Source: Vanessa cardui (lineage: Eukaryota; Arthropoda; Insecta; Lepidoptera; Nymphalidae). Taken from it: a stretch of DNA of 64,000 nt. Under the pieces are notes generated by a model. That model searched no databases and had not been told where the DNA came from. It saw only the letters and a program-made list of their open reading frames with translations. A program made the translations under genes and the position numbers. The stretch spans positions 5,198,248 through 5,262,247 of the forward strand of contig NC_061152.1 of NCBI RefSeq assembly GCF_905220365.1. Direction: 5' to 3'. This document shows, in pieces, positions 46,565 through 58,630 of the stretch; position 1 is the stretch's first letter; each line of letters opens with the position of its first letter.

Positions 46565-47080
46565 AAAAGAACTTAAATTCGTCAATAAAAATTTTTCGTC
46601 ATTGTAAAATTAGATAAAGTGCATTATCGTCTTTACCATAAAGGCACACGGCTTACGTGACCAGGGACCTCATCTTCAGGGGGTCCTGGAATTTGAAATG
46701 AAATTTGAAATTGTTTCTTTGCCCCAAATTCATCCAGCATAATTTGAAACGGCTCTAATACAGCGCTAGATATAACGATTAGTAAAATATGGTAATATTA
46801 TCTTTGTCTAAATATCATAGGTGATAAGCATCTATTGTATTTGGCGATACGTTACGAAGGTTATGTATGACCAAGGTGTATGGCCGAGGACGTAATAATA
46901 GCTAACACATAATGTAATTAGTAGTTAAACAAAACAAATATTCACACACTTGAACAAACAATAATGTTTAAACGAAAAAATACTTCAATTTTTAAGTTGT
47001 GTTTAAATAACAGGTTTGTAGTCAACATTTTCGAAATGAATTACCTAACTTGTAAAATTCTAATTATTTGTTGTAATCAT
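46565..47080. other. unassigned intergenic stretch
   Basis: Nothing recognised. Confidence 0.35.
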
Positions 47081-47084
47081 GACT

Positions 47085-47340
47085 GATGAGCCGAGATAGC
47101 CCAAGGGTTGGAACGCTTGCATCTTAACCGATGATTGCGGTTTCAAACCCAGACAAGCACTACATATTTATGTGCTTCATTTGTGTTTACAATTCATCTC
47201 GAGCTCTGCCACGTGAGTATTCCACAAAAACGCATTGGAACAGCGTGGTGGAATATATTCCAAAGCTTCTCCACAAAGGGAGAAGAGGCCTTAGCCCAGC
47301 AGTGGGAAATTTACAGGCTGTTGTTGTTGTTGTAAAAGTA
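47085..47340 (+). mobile_element. S1 tRNA-derived SINE with internal deletion
   Basis: Head gagatagcccaagggttgga, tail caggctgttgttgttgttgt. Confidence 0.85.
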
Positions 47341-47404
47341 TTCAAATCACTTGCTGCCGATTGATTTCGCCAAAATCTTGAGAGAGATTTGTCAATTATG
47401 CCTG

Positions 47405-47690
47405 CATTGTGTGTTACCGTCGTTACTTCTGATTTTCCATAACACGAGTGTTCTAGCTACTTACATTGAGATCAGAATGATGAATATGACTTTGTCCAAC
47501 ATTTATTTATTATTTTGTTCTGTAACACATCTTTAGATTGATTTGCTATTCCATCGGATTATGAGGGGACATCTGTGTTTGGACAAACTTATGCACTGTA
47601 ATCTCTGTTATAGGTCCTGACATACGACGTCGGTACACGACGGTAATACAAAAACCCAGACCCGATACAACATAGAAAACTAATGAACTT
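47405..47690. repeat. S3 SINE fragments in both orientations
   Basis: 47415-47500 is a forward 3' part; 47600-47690 is a reverse part (cccagacccgatacaacata). Confidence 0.6.
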
Positions 47691-47779
47691 TTTTATCGAC
47701 TCATAGGACGACACAGAGGTCGTTATTACTATTGTATAGTATATAGTATTTTGTTGTTTTTTGTTTTTATGGAATAGGT

Positions 47780-48032
47780 TGGCGGACCACTCACTCATTA
47801 ATTATTCTACCGGCAAATAACAGTACTCAGTATTGCTGTGTTCCGGTTTGAAGGGTCAGTGAGCCAGTGTAACTACAGGCACAAGGGACATAACACCTTA
47901 GTTCCCAAGGTTGGTGGCACATTGACGATGTAAGGAATAGTTAATATTTCTTACAGCGTCATTGTCTATGGGTGATGGTGACCACTTACCATCAGGTGGC
48001 CCATATGCTCGTCCGCCAACCTATACCATAAA
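47780..48032 (+). repeat. S2 SINE-like repeat
   Basis: Lacks the first ~50 bases; the remainder is close to the 44371 copy. Confidence 0.88.
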
Positions 48033-48213
48033 AAGAACCATCTTCACAATCTTTCAGACTAAGGGATGTCACAAATCGGGTTAGAAAAACTCAATAATTT
48101 TTTACCGGCTCGACCTTGGGCTTGAACCCAAGCCCACGAAACCTGCAGCTATATATCTAAAGCAACGAGTCAGTTAAAACAAATACGTCACTTACAAAAA
48201 ATATACATATAAA

Positions 48214-48497
48214 CTAGCGACTCGCCACGGCTTCACACGGGTACAACATAATAGCAATAGATCAGGTTTAGCCAGCGTTTGTAATGTAAACGCAAATAAT
48301 GTGTTCATTTTCTACATCGCATTAGAAACTTCTATCATTATCAATAAATCTTTACTAAATTGTCCATGTATTATATACAACCTGCCTCTTGAATTACTCT
48401 ATCTATTAAAAAAACCGCATCAAAATCCGCTGTGTATCAAAGATCTAAGCATACATAGGGACAACGATAAGCGACTTTGTTTCATACTATGTAAAGA
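48214..48497 (-). mobile_element. non-autonomous Helitron, near complete
   Basis: CTAG at 48214 on +, hairpin cacggcttcacacgggt, interior as in 19948-20234. Confidence 0.82.
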
Positions 48498-48499
48498 AG

Positions 48500-48865
48500 A
48501 TATAAAAATATTGTTAGTCGTTAAATTTTCACATTTATGGCTTACAATTCTAAATGCATTGGTTTTATAAAAACATGTTGGAACACATAAAGTATTACAT
48601 TATTTGTGTTTTCGGTGAGATATATTAACTTACACTATATAGACATAAGTTATATATTTGAACTTCTTTAATTCGAATTAATTCCGTGCCCTAGGCCTAT
48701 AAGCAAACTACAAATGATATACTTGATGGTAGGAGTTTGCAAGGCCGTCTGGTGAGATAGACCTACTCTTAAGCAGAAATATTTATGACTAGTTATTACC
48801 CGCTGTTTTGCTCGCGTCTCAGGGGTTCGGTTGTCATGAGTTAGGTAAAAAAATAGCCCATGTCC
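48500..48865. other. unassigned stretch
   Basis: Contains a short S2 5' remnant at 48720-48775 only. Confidence 0.35.
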
Positions 48866-48867
48866 TT

Positions 48868-49185
48868 AAGAGCTGAGATGGCCCAGTGATTAGAAAGCGT
48901 GCATCTTAACCGATGATTACGGGTTCAAACCCAGGCAAGCACCACTATTTATATGTGCTTAATTTGTGTTTATAATTCATCTCGTGCTCATCGGTGAAGG
49001 AAAACATCGTGAGGAAACCTGCATGTGTCTAATTTCATCGAAATTCTGCCACATGTGTATTCCACCGTTGAAATAGCGTGGTGGAATATGTTCAAAACCC
49101 TCACCTTAATAGAAGAGGAGGTCTTATCTCAGCAGTGGGAAATGTACAGGCTGTTACTTTACTTTACTTTTACTTTATGTCCTTT
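48868..49185 (+). mobile_element. S1 tRNA-derived SINE, full length
   Basis: Head, B box gggttcaaaccc and an (ACTTT)n tail are all present. Confidence 0.9.
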
Positions 49186-49189
49186 TTTG

Positions 49190-49295
49190 GAGTTCAAGTT
49201 TGCTGCATACCAAATTTCACCAAATTCGGTTCAGTGGTATGGTCGTGAAAGAGTGCCAGACAGACATACATTACTTTCACATATATAACATTAGT
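49190..49295 (-). repeat. short dispersed repeat
   Basis: Reverse copy of the 15880 family. Confidence 0.6.
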
Positions 49296-49404
49296 TTAGA
49301 TTATTTGTTCCTAAGATTAGTGACACAAGCAAAGACTCAGTATTACGATTAATGTTGTAAGAAAGAGACAAGTGAGCACCATATACGCTCTCTCGCTCTC
49401 GCAC

Positions 49405-49412
49405 TATATATA
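49405..49412 (+). promoter_or_regulatory. possible TATA box of gene 3
   Basis: A TATATATA run follows a GA/CT-rich stretch (ctctctcgctctcgc at 49388-49402). It lies about 140 bp before the gene 3 ATG. AT-rich context makes chance matches common. Confidence 0.3.
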
Positions 49413-49531
49413 CGAAATACAGTATTTGGTTTGGCTTATTCGGAACGCGTCCTCGGAGTTCGACGGTCGTATGTACTTAGCATGTAATACATCAATGTTA
49501 CTGTAATTTTAGTATTATTTACAACAACGCG

Positions 49532-49537
49532 ATGTAG
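49532..49537 (+). promoter_or_regulatory. minimal uORF ATG-TAG before gene 3
   Basis: A start codon followed directly by TAG sits 13 nt upstream of the main ATG. Start-stop elements can stall initiating ribosomes in other eukaryotic mRNAs; here the function is inferred. Confidence 0.5.
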
Positions 49538-49550
49538 AAAATACGATATA

Positions 49551-52500
49551 ATGGAAGAAGCCCACAAACTGTACGGTGAAGATTTGAACTCAGTAATCCA
49601 GAGTTTCAGGAGGACTCCGGAATATTTGAAAATATTAAATCACAAGGTACCATTCCTTTTTATATAAGGTGAAAAATTTATTAGTATTTTTAAAAGCAGA
49701 AGTAGGAAGTAGGTTAAACTCTTAAACGATTATCTTTAATTTACAATAACAATCAACCCACCACAAAAGAAAACCATTTAATAAACAACACAAATAACAA
49801 TCAATAATCTCCCGCCATCGCAAAACTCCCGCCTTTTTTTAAAGGAATTTGTGTGACGTGACGGAGATGCTGCTTGTTCATTCCAACAATATATATTATG
49901 TTATCCAAAGTTAACATAGGAATTAATAACATTAAATGCTTAAATACATACAAATAGTAACTAGAACTAGTGAGTGTATAAATCTTGACCGCGTGCAATG
50001 GTATCAAGAATGCTAGCAGTATTTCCCCGATGAATTGCGATTCCGATCCTCTGGGCCAACGAACCAGCCCTGTCACCAGTGGAGGCAATGAGGCGCGGTT
50101 TACGTTTAAGTTTACATACGTTTAGTATATTCAGGAGCTGAGATGGATAGAACGCGTACATCTTAACAAGGGACGCACCAACGAAATTTCAAGTGATGAA
50201 TTTGTGTCTAAAAACATCTCGTGTTCAACGGTCATGGAAAACATCGTAAGGAAGCCTACATGTGTCTGATTTCAACGAAATTCTGCCACATGTATCCAAT
50301 AACGCATTAGATCTGATGGAATATACACAGAACATTCTCCTCAAAGGGAGAGGATGGTTTTGGCCCGGGAATAGGAACTTTACAGGCTGTTAATGTTTAG
50401 TATATTCAGGAAAATCTCTAACTCTCTAATTAGATTTGGTCTTCTAATTAATAAATTAGCCACTTACTGGTTAGTGGTCCCCACTTCCAATAGTCATTGG
50501 CACAGTAAATAAAACATTCCTTGAATTGCCAATACTAGAATTATGAACTAAGATATTATGTCCCTTGTGCCTGTAGTCACTGGCTGTCCTTATAATCAAA
50601 CAATATAGATTCGCTACAAGTATATAAGAGACACAAAACAAGACTCGTGAACAAGAAATATTATATTAGATAATGTCGAAATATCAAGCTTAACCAAATA
50701 AGAATTAAAAACGTGGTAAATATCCTGTTTTCATTTATATATGGATCACGGGATGATAAGTGATCACTACGGCCCATACACAATAGCGCTGTAAGAAACA
50801 TTAGAAATTTCTAACATCGCCAATGCGCCACCAATCTTGGGAACTAAGATGTTATGTCCCTTGTGCCTGTAGTTACACTGGCACCCTTCAAACCGGAACC
50901 CAACAATACTACTGTTCTTTGGCGGTAGAATATCTGATGAGTGGGTGGCACCTACCCAGACGGGCTTGCACAAAGTCCTAAATTAAATGTTAATTTAAAA
51001 TTTAATACATATTTGGTATTTCATTTAAAGAACAGTGGATATATTACGACTTTAAAGGATACATTCGTTTCAGTTGGAGGATTTGTCGAATTCAATAAAT
51101 CGGATTTATACAGAAACCAGTTTTCACTATATGCACGAATTGGAAACTGAGGTGGCCAAAATTTTTGGAGATAACACCACTAAGCTCCGATCTTTGAACT
51201 CCTTGGAGTAAGTTTTTTTTAATAAGTTGTTTTTTTTACTATCCGTGTGATATGACTCCACTCAACAGCAAGAATGAGCTGCACTAGTCACTCGTGACGC
51301 TGGCACGCAAGATGCCTCTTCGCGCCTCTTTTGAAGGCACCCAGGTTAGAAGAAGAGGGGAAAACGTGTTTTTACTGAATGTAAAAAAGACAATACATTA
51401 TAAGTCACCTTATGATGTTTAACACTATAGGGGGCGGTGATACCCCACTGACTCCGTTCTGAGCTGAGGTGCGATCTCATAGGAGGCACCTTCAGGACGA
51501 ACGTCACTTACGAGCTCGAAAGGGGTCAAGTTTCAAGGCTGAGTCTAGTACACGCCTTAACGTTTGGTGACGCTATAAAGGGCCAACAACACTGCTTCAT
51601 ACATGAAACAAAAAAAAATAACACTATGGTCATAATTCTTGTTTATAATTCTCGTGCTCGATGAAGGAAAATGTCGTGAGTAAGCCCGCATCCAAATTAA
51701 ATGGAATCCTGTGTCATATCATACATGGAAGCCACGTGGAATAAGATCCAAACCTTATCAAAGGAAGAGGTCCTATCCAGATGGATTTTTAGGGGAAGTT
51801 ACTTAGAAAAGAGGTTTTATGTGTTAAATATTCAGCGTCTCTGTGGTGGTGACAATTTAATACGTCGCCCTCCGTGGTCGAGTGGTGTGTACACCGGTTT
51901 TCATGGGTACGCCACTCCGAGGTCCCGGGTTCGTCCGGCCGAGTCGATGTAGAAAAAGTTCATTAGTTTTGTATGTCATCATGGGAGTTGTGGTACCGTT
52001 CTTACTTCTAATTTCCATAATACAAGTGCTTTAGCTACTTTCATTGGGATCAGATTAATGTATGTGATGTTGTCCAATATATTTTTAGTTAAAACATATA
52101 CATATCAGATGCTGCATTTGTCACGACTATCTTTATTATTTTAGCAACAATATAAAGAAAAGAAAAAGGATTTTTTTAAAATCTGATACGACACCGTCAC
52201 CTGTTGACGAACTTGACAATTATCTCAAAAAGTTTTCAGTGCTCAGTGTAGAAGAGGCGAACCGTGTCCGAAACTTAGCATACGAATACTTTGGGTAAGT
52301 GTTTTGTTTTGACAGATTTTTGCATCTTCAACAGTCTGTAAATTTCCTATTGCTGGGCTAAGACGAATCTCGCTCTCTTTGACGAATAGAACATATTCCA
52401 CCACGCTGTTCCAATGCAAGTTGGTAGAATACACATGTGGATGAATTTCTATGATATTAGACACCCGCAGGTTTACTCACGATGTTTTCCTTCACCAAGC

Positions 52501-54384
52501 ACGAGATGAATTATAAACACAAATTAAGCTCATATTCAGCGGTGCTTGCCAGAGTTTGAACCCAAAATCACCGGCTAAGATATAGGGGCGTAATATGAAT
52601 ATATAATATATATTGTAATATGAATATTGATAATAAAAAATAAATCTATAACTTTCTTTACAACAGCAGCCTGTAAATTTACCACCGCTGGGCTAAGAAG
52701 CCTCTCTCGTTAAGGGGAACACCGGTTAAGATATAGGGGCCCCTTCAGACTAAATACATAATATAAATATGTGATTGATAATAAAAAATGAATGTATAAT
52801 TTTCTTTTTTAATAATTTTTTTTATCTATTCTAACAAAATAGTGTTCTGTTCTGCTCTGTCAAAGTCATATGGGGCCCCATTATCTGAATATGACCAAGA
52901 CCTCCACTAGGTTAAAGACCAGGTCCAGTCCAGGTCTTACCGAACTTTTTTAATTGTTTAAACTATATCTTTCAGTATCTTCTTCCGAAATATAAAAATA
53001 GTGTCGCCATTTTATTTCCGCAATTCACTAATATGATTTTGTTATTTATAGACGAAGTATTCATGCCTTCATGGAGAACGTTGCAGAGGACGACGGCATA
53101 CCGTTATCGACGCAGTTACCTGGTGGTGGCGATCTGCCAGATAGGTTTACTCCGAAGCATCATCATGACGTAATTACCTAAAATTGATCTTGGCAAACAA
53201 ATCCTATAAAGGCCCAAGCTATAGTACGACACAACTTAGATGTAGCATCGGCATGTTCAATAAAACCGATCACTGCCGATTTACACAACCAATAGAAACA
53301 GCTCCCTATCGTGCCATTCGACGCTATTCGTCGCTATAGATTATCGCGTCAGTTCAACCCGAGAAAGCGAGTGCATGTAAATCAACGCGTCAAATTGACG
53401 AATATTAGGTCATATGATATTACAAGTTATTACGTTTGTGTAAAGATCATATTCACATGAGAAATAGATATTGATAATTTGGGATAGCGTACTTAATTCG
53501 GATGTGATCGGTTTCACGAATTTTGGCGATGCTACATGTAGGTATATTATATTCTATATATTATAAATGTGACAGTAACTCTGTCTGTCTCGTGTCCACG
53601 CCAAAACTTCTGCCCGATTGTAAATTGTTACAAATATTGTCTAAAGCCTGAAAAAAGACATAGGCTACTTTTTAATTGAAGAAGTTTTGAAAGGGGGATG
53701 AAAGGTCGTATGAAAGTATTGTCATTTTTAGAACTAGAACAATTAAACTTATATTTTAGGCTGTTGATCTACACTTATAAAAAAGCATATCGTGACACCC
53801 ACTAAGGAGTGTTTCTACCCCTAAATGGGTAAAATACACACCAATGTGGTACACAAAGAGGTCTTACATCAACGAACAATGTAAATATCTTCGCGAGCAC
53901 AGTGGGTAACAGAAAAGTAAAGTAACAGTCTGTACATTTCCCACTGCTGAGATAAGGCCTCTTTCATTAAGGAGAGGGTTTGTAACATATTTCACCACGC
54001 TGTTCCAATGCGGGTTGGTGGAATGCACATGTGGCAGAATTTCGATGAAATTAGACACATGCAGGTTTCCTCACGATGTTTTCCTTCACCGCCGAGCACG
54101 AGATTAATTATAAACACAAATTAAGCACAATTACATAGTGGTGCTTGCCTGGGTTTGAACCCGCAATCATCGGTTAACATGCACGCATTCTAAAGTGGCT
54201 AACAGCTTTAAGATAATTTCTGGAGGTTCTAAACTTGGGCTATCAGTAACTTGTTTTGTTTTATTTGCAGGTAACTGAACTGACAGAGACGCCTGAGGTC
54301 GGCCCCACAACTGAAAGGGAATATCGTGCCTCCACCGTCGCTCGCGCTATTCTTCGGACCTTCAAAGCTAAAAACATTGAATAG
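49551..54384 (+). CDS. protein of unknown function, 203 residues (5 exons)
   Basis: Not recognised. Exons 49551-49646, 51074-51207, 52145-52294, 53052-53169, 54271-54384; 612 nt, all GT..AG and phase-consistent, ending TAG with an AATAAA at 54424-54429. No signal peptide or membrane segment. Residues about 20-75 (LKILNHKLEDLSNSINRIY and following) look helical with regular hydrophobic spacing, possibly coiled coil. A basic run NIKKRKR in exon 3 could be a nuclear localisation signal. The middle has a Gly-rich turn (PGGGDLPDR) and three His (KHHHD); the C terminus is again basic and helical. The start is the first ATG in frame after an ATG-TAG minimal uORF. If an upstream coding exon exists I could not find it. 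An intracellular, perhaps nuclear, role is inferred from composition only. Confidence 0.8.
49890..50100 (-). pseudogene. retroelement-associated C-terminal coding relic
   Basis: Reverse copy; QRIGIAI and GNTASILDTI-like coding can be read. Confidence 0.6.
50135..50395 (+). repeat. S1 SINE, old
   Basis: Degraded copy with a recognisable head and ttacaggctgtt tail. Confidence 0.7.
50458..50590 (-). repeat. S2 SINE-like remnant
   Basis: gaactaagatattatgtccc and flanking S2 sequence. Confidence 0.65.
50735..50985 (-). repeat. S2 SINE-like repeat in gene 3 intron 1
   Basis: Reverse copy, ends about 90 bp before exon 2. Confidence 0.82.
51225..51615 (-). repeat. old LINE-like fragment
   Basis: Inverted homology to 28645-28835 around gaggtgcgatctcatag. 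Broken frames. Confidence 0.45.
51640..51790 (+). repeat. S1 SINE, 3' half, degraded
   Basis: ctcgtgctcgatgaaggaaa to a ggaagaggtcctatccag tail remnant. Confidence 0.6.
51870..52085 (+). mobile_element. S3 tRNA-derived SINE in gene 3 intron 2
   Basis: Head ctccgtggtcgagtggtgtg; ends about 60 bp before exon 3. Confidence 0.85.
52328..52740 (-). repeat. S1 SINE and an extra S1 fragment
   Basis: 52328-52590 is a reverse copy; 52670-52735 is a second tail fragment. The element end aagatataggggc occurs at both 52578 and 52728, a local duplication. Confidence 0.72.
53223..53539 (+). mobile_element. TA-target MITE, right end trimmed
   Basis: AGTACGACACAACTTAGATG start; the right end stops at gatgctacatgtag. 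Confidence 0.75.
53925..54200 (-). mobile_element. S1 tRNA-derived SINE in gene 3 intron 4
   Basis: Reverse copy lacking the last head bases; ends about 70 bp before exon 5. Confidence 0.85.
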
Positions 54385-54423
54385 TACATACATACGTTCA
54401 CATAAGTCTTTCATTTATTAGAA

Positions 54424-54429
54424 AATAAA
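54424..54429 (+). terminator. polyadenylation signal of gene 3
   Basis: AATAAA lies 40 nt after the TAG stop at 54382-54384. Confidence 0.65.
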
Positions 54430-54434
54430 TCTAT

Positions 54435-54715
54435 ACATATACAAAATTGGAGTGCGTGTTTGTAATATTAAAATAGCCCTTTTTACTCAATGCATTGGTA
54501 TGTATACACGGTACATAATATATACCAAAATAACATTTTTTACAATTTTTGTCTGTCCTTAGCGGTTTGTCTATGTGTTCGCGCTAATTTCTGGTACGGC
54601 TGGACCGATTTTGATGGGACTTTCACTGGTAGATAACTGATATAATAAGGAGTAACTTAGGCTACTATATTTTTTAGTTCAAACGCGTACAAGGTCGCGA
54701 GCACAGTTAGTAATT
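54435..54715 (-). repeat. unclassified element just after gene 3
   Basis: Reverse copy of the 1625-type element starting at the gene 3 poly(A) region. Confidence 0.7.
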
Positions 54716-54799
54716 GAAAAAAAATGAAAGCTATACCTTCTTATCCGTTTAGAAAACTGGCTCTTTCATACCTAATTGTTTTTGAATATCTTGTGTTGA

Positions 54800-55445
54800 T
54801 CAGAGCGCTGGGCCACAAAGGGATGAATGAAAGACAACTGCATGTAGCGGAGATGAGAATGTTGAGAGGCATGTGTGGTGTTATGCGAATGGATAGAGTA
54901 AGGAATGAGTACATAAGAGGCTGTTTGAAAGTGGCACCTGATAGCTAAGAAGTTATGTGGAAGGCGGCTGTAGTATGGGCATGTTATGGGGAGGAATGAG
55001 GAACATATTGTGAGGAAGGTCTTGAGTATGTAGATGAATTTAGAGGTAGAGGGTGACCAAAGAAGGATGGATGGATTGTGTGAAGGACGATATAACAAAT
55101 ATTACAAATATTGGACATCATCACATACATAACTCTGATCCCAATGTAAGTAGCTTAAGCACTTGTGTTGTGGAAAATCAGAAGTAACAACGGCACCACA
55201 AACACCCAGACCCAAGACAACATAGAAAACTAACGAACTTTTTTTACATTGACTCAGCCGGGAATTGAACCCGGGACGTCGGATGAGCGTATCCATAAAA
55301 ACAGGTACACACTACTCGACCACGGAGGTCATCAAATGGCTATCGATAATGAAAGAATGTTGCTTGTGAGATGACGTCAGACAGAGTAGTATGGAAGAAA
55401 ATATGCTGCGCCGACCCCAAATAAAATTGGGATAAGGGTGATGAA
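54800..55445 (+). pseudogene. LINE reverse-transcriptase C-terminal relic split by a SINE
   Basis: The 54800-54948 frame reads MNERQLHVAEMRMLRGMCGV and VRNEYIRGCLKVAP, typical of the end of RTE-type LINE polymerases (from memory). Coding-like sequence continues, frame-shifted, to 55100 and resumes at 55335-55445 (ctgcgccgaccccaaataaa). The gap is an S3 SINE. Confidence 0.75.
55105..55330 (-). mobile_element. S3 tRNA-derived SINE nested in a LINE
   Basis: Reverse copy from ggacatcatcacatacata to cgaccacggaggtc. Confidence 0.88.
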
Positions 55446-55449
55446 TTGT

Positions 55450-55850
55450 TTTTTAATTTCGTTAATTCCTTATCAGTGATCCCTATTCTGGCCTTGGTTA
55501 CTCAGTGGATACAATAACACCCAGCCGTTTTATTTATACAGGTGTTTTAAATTGATAAAACAAATAACATGGTTCCTCAAACAAGTAAGAAGCTACTCGC
55601 TTTGAGACCTGATCTGACTCGTGTTTGAACATGAAATAAATATGCAAATTATAAATTATCATCATTTTTGATGGGCCGAACCGATTTTGATGAAACAAAA
55701 ACTAAGTTAAACATAAGATTATTCTTCCAGAATTTCTAAGATTGGAAAAATAACTTGTTATATTTCAATTACAATCTAATCGTATACTACGTACAGTGTC
55801 TAATCTAAATTGTATGGGGACTTAAACACATACAATAATAATATATAATG
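55450..55850. other. unassigned stretch
   Basis: Nothing recognised. Confidence 0.35.
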
Positions 55851-55854
55851 ATAC

Positions 55855-56000
55855 TAACAGCCTGTAAATTTCCCACTGTTGGGCTAAGGTATGTTATGGT
55901 TTTGAGGAGAAGATTAGGTCCATATTCCACCACGCTGCTCTAGAAAAGATTTGGATTTGGTGAATTAGAAAAATGCAGGTTTCCTTACTATGTTTTACTA
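55855..56000 (-). repeat. S1 SINE fragment
   Basis: Reverse tail half, degraded. Confidence 0.65.
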
Positions 56001-56289
56001 AACAAATGTGGGTATCCTACGAATGCCTTATTTCTGTATCTCGCCACTCTCGTCCAGAGCGTTAAGATAATAAATTAAATTATAATTTGTGTTTATTAAC
56101 ATATAAGGACTATCTAAGTTAAACCTTAAACTACAATATATTCTCTTAAGATACAAGAAGAAATTATATTTTATTTAGTTACAAATAAATTTCAGGACTG
56201 ACCATTGATCTTGGCACCCATTTAGATCTCATTTCTTTTGTCGTTTAAATCAATTAGGGCCCATATAATAAAATTGAACTTGGCTCTCA

Positions 56290-56560
56290 ACAACAACAAC
56301 AACAGCCTGTAAATTCCCACTGCTGAGCTAAAGGCCTCCTGTCCCTTTGAGGAGAAGATATGGAACATATTCCACCACGCTGTTCCAATGCGGGTTGGTG
56401 GAATACACATGTGGCAGAATTTCTATGAAATATGTCACATGCAGGTTTCCTCACGATGTTTTCCTTCACCGCCGAGCACGAGATGAATTATAAAGACAAA
56501 TTAATCACATGAATCAGCGGTGCTTGCCTGGGCTTGAACCCGCAATCATCGATAAGATAA
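56290..56560 (-). mobile_element. S1 tRNA-derived SINE
   Basis: Reverse copy with an (AAC)n tail and cgaacccgcaatcatcg-like B-box side; the outermost head is lost. Confidence 0.87.
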
Positions 56561-56564
56561 GACT

Positions 56565-56945
56565 TGGTTCTCATAAAATATTTATATTTTGATGGTGTAA
56601 AAGGTAACCTTACACCTAATTCAGCTCGAAAAACGCGAGAAAAGTCGCAAAACAGCAAATAACCATACATATTAAGATGTTTTTAATAACTTACATATTT
56701 AACAAAAGATATTTTATTTGTTAATAAAACAATAGTCAACTTTTATATGTGAATATATATTCAATGACCACATGTGTTTACTGAAGAAATTATTTGGTAT
56801 AACATAGTATAATAAGACATATACTATGACGCAGAACGCAAGACTTACCTCCACTAAATTTGAAAACATATAACATATCGATTTACGATAATTTTAATCC
56901 CAGTGCTTGGCAAAGGTACTCTAGATAGTCAAGCAGATACATCAT
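56565..56945. other. unassigned AT-rich stretch
   Basis: Nothing recognised. Confidence 0.35.
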
Positions 56946-56947
56946 CA

Positions 56948-57290
56948 TCACTGCACAGTATAAAACAAAGTCGCAATTACCGCTGTCTGTCCCTATGTAT
57001 GCTCATATTTTTAAAATTACCCAACGGATTTTGATGCGATTTTTTTAATAGATAGAGTGATTCGAGAGGAAGGTTTTTTTTGTATATAATGGATAGACAG
57101 TATAGTAAAAAAACAAAAAACATCTATAGTATATTTAGTATCAGCATTGCACCCGTGCGAAGCCGGGGCGTACTACTTAACTCGTCGACAATATAGTAAA
57201 GAAACACCGATAATTTTAGAAATTTCTAATGTGATGTCGTAAATAAAACAAATTCTCTTTTAAAAATTTTAATTAAAGCCGGGTCGCTAA
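56948..57290 (+). mobile_element. two overlapping Helitron copies
   Basis: 56948-57166 has a TC start and ccgtgcgaagccggggcg hairpin but lost CTAG. 57186-57290 is a second 3' half ending gggtcgCTAA. Confidence 0.72.
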
Positions 57291-57399
57291 TGTACTATAA
57301 CTTCTCTATGGCCTATTTAATAATTTAAAACTCATGTTATCGATATTCATTGTGGACTTTTTTGAAGACCTCTTCAAGCTGTACAATACTGTAGTACAT

Positions 57400-57658
57400 T
57401 ATTTTGATCTATCTCGTATGGTTCAGCCAGCGTTTGCAATGTAAGCTCCAAAAATGTATTTATTTGCGACATCATTATAGAAACCTCTAAAAAAAATTTC
57501 TCTACTACATTGTACATGTGTTATACATATAAAACTTCTTCTTAAATCAATCTATCTGTTGAATAAGGCCACAAAAATATGCGTTATGTAATTCTAAAGA
57601 TATAAGCATACATAGGAACAGACAGCTGTAAGCGACTTTGTTTTATACCGTGTAATGA
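57400..57658 (-). mobile_element. non-autonomous Helitron, 3' end lost
   Basis: Interior with cagccagcgtttgcaatgta; ends gactttgttttataccgtg. Confidence 0.7.
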
Positions 57659-57819
57659 TAATTATCGCATGCTATAGCACGCCACTAGTGAAATAGCCTT
57701 ATACTAAGCAAGGTTCCCTTGAACAAATATTCATAATTACTAATAATAATTAAACATTGAAAATAAAAATTGAATAACTTTAAAGTTTTTTAACATTATT
57801 TAACAAATATTATATCTTA

Positions 57820-58050
57820 CGACCTCCGTGGTACAGAGTAGTGTGTACAGATTTCATGGGTACGCCACTCCGAGGTCCCGTGTTCGATTCCCGGCCGAGT
57901 CGATGTAGAATAAGTTCATTTGTTTTCTATGTTGTCTTGTGTCTGGGTGTTTGTGACGTCGTTACTTCTGATTTTCCATAACACAAGTGCTTTAGCTACT
58001 CACATTGGGATCAGAGTAATGTATGTGACGTTGTCCCATATTTATTTATT
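57820..58050 (+). mobile_element. S3 tRNA-derived SINE
   Basis: Good B box gttcgattcccgg; tail tttatttatttg. Confidence 0.88.
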
Positions 58051-58329
58051 TGTTATAAAAAGAAAAAATACATTTGGTACGATTTTCATCTAAAGCAAAT
58101 CAAATTAGCCTTTTAATTAATAGCCTAGCCATTTTACTAAACCGCGCTCTTCAACAAGCCAGACATTAGCGATTCTAATCGGTTCTACAAACATATAGTC
58201 ATAGTATTTCTATGTTTATCATGAAAAGCACGTCTTTTCTTTCAAATTTCTTATCAACTATCACTAACCTTTTGATAAATATATTAGTTATATCTTACAA
58301 ATATGGCAAATTCGAAAAAATACATAACA

Positions 58330-58630
58330 GTCAACGACAGCAGCAACGTATGAGGAATATTGTTGGTTCTTCGGGGCCCTCTCAGTATGGGGGCCCTGGG
58401 CCCCTTGCACCCTTATGGTCAAGACGATAATACTCTCCTTAAGAGGAGAAGGTTTGAAGCTCATCAACGCTGCTCTTTGCGAGTTGGGTACACGTGTCAT
58501 ATACAATACAGATTTTCTTATAGCCGAGCACGAGATGAATTATGAACAAAAATTGTTGCTTATCTAGATTTGAACCTGCTATCATCGGTTAAGACGCACA
58601 CTAACAAACCATTGGACTACCTCGAATGAA
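58330..58630 (-). repeat. S1 SINE, diverged
   Basis: Reverse copy with an unusual GC-rich insert at 58370-58420 (ggggccct motifs). Confidence 0.68.

Noticed and set aside
50941..51150. 69-codon frame across gene 3 exon 2
   Set aside because: It begins in an S2 repeat. A different frame from the 51074 acceptor joins exons 1 and 3 in phase.
57820..57900. tRNA gene, because of a good B box
   Set aside because: No acceptor stem or cloverleaf closes; it is the head of the S3 SINE. The same holds for the S1 heads.
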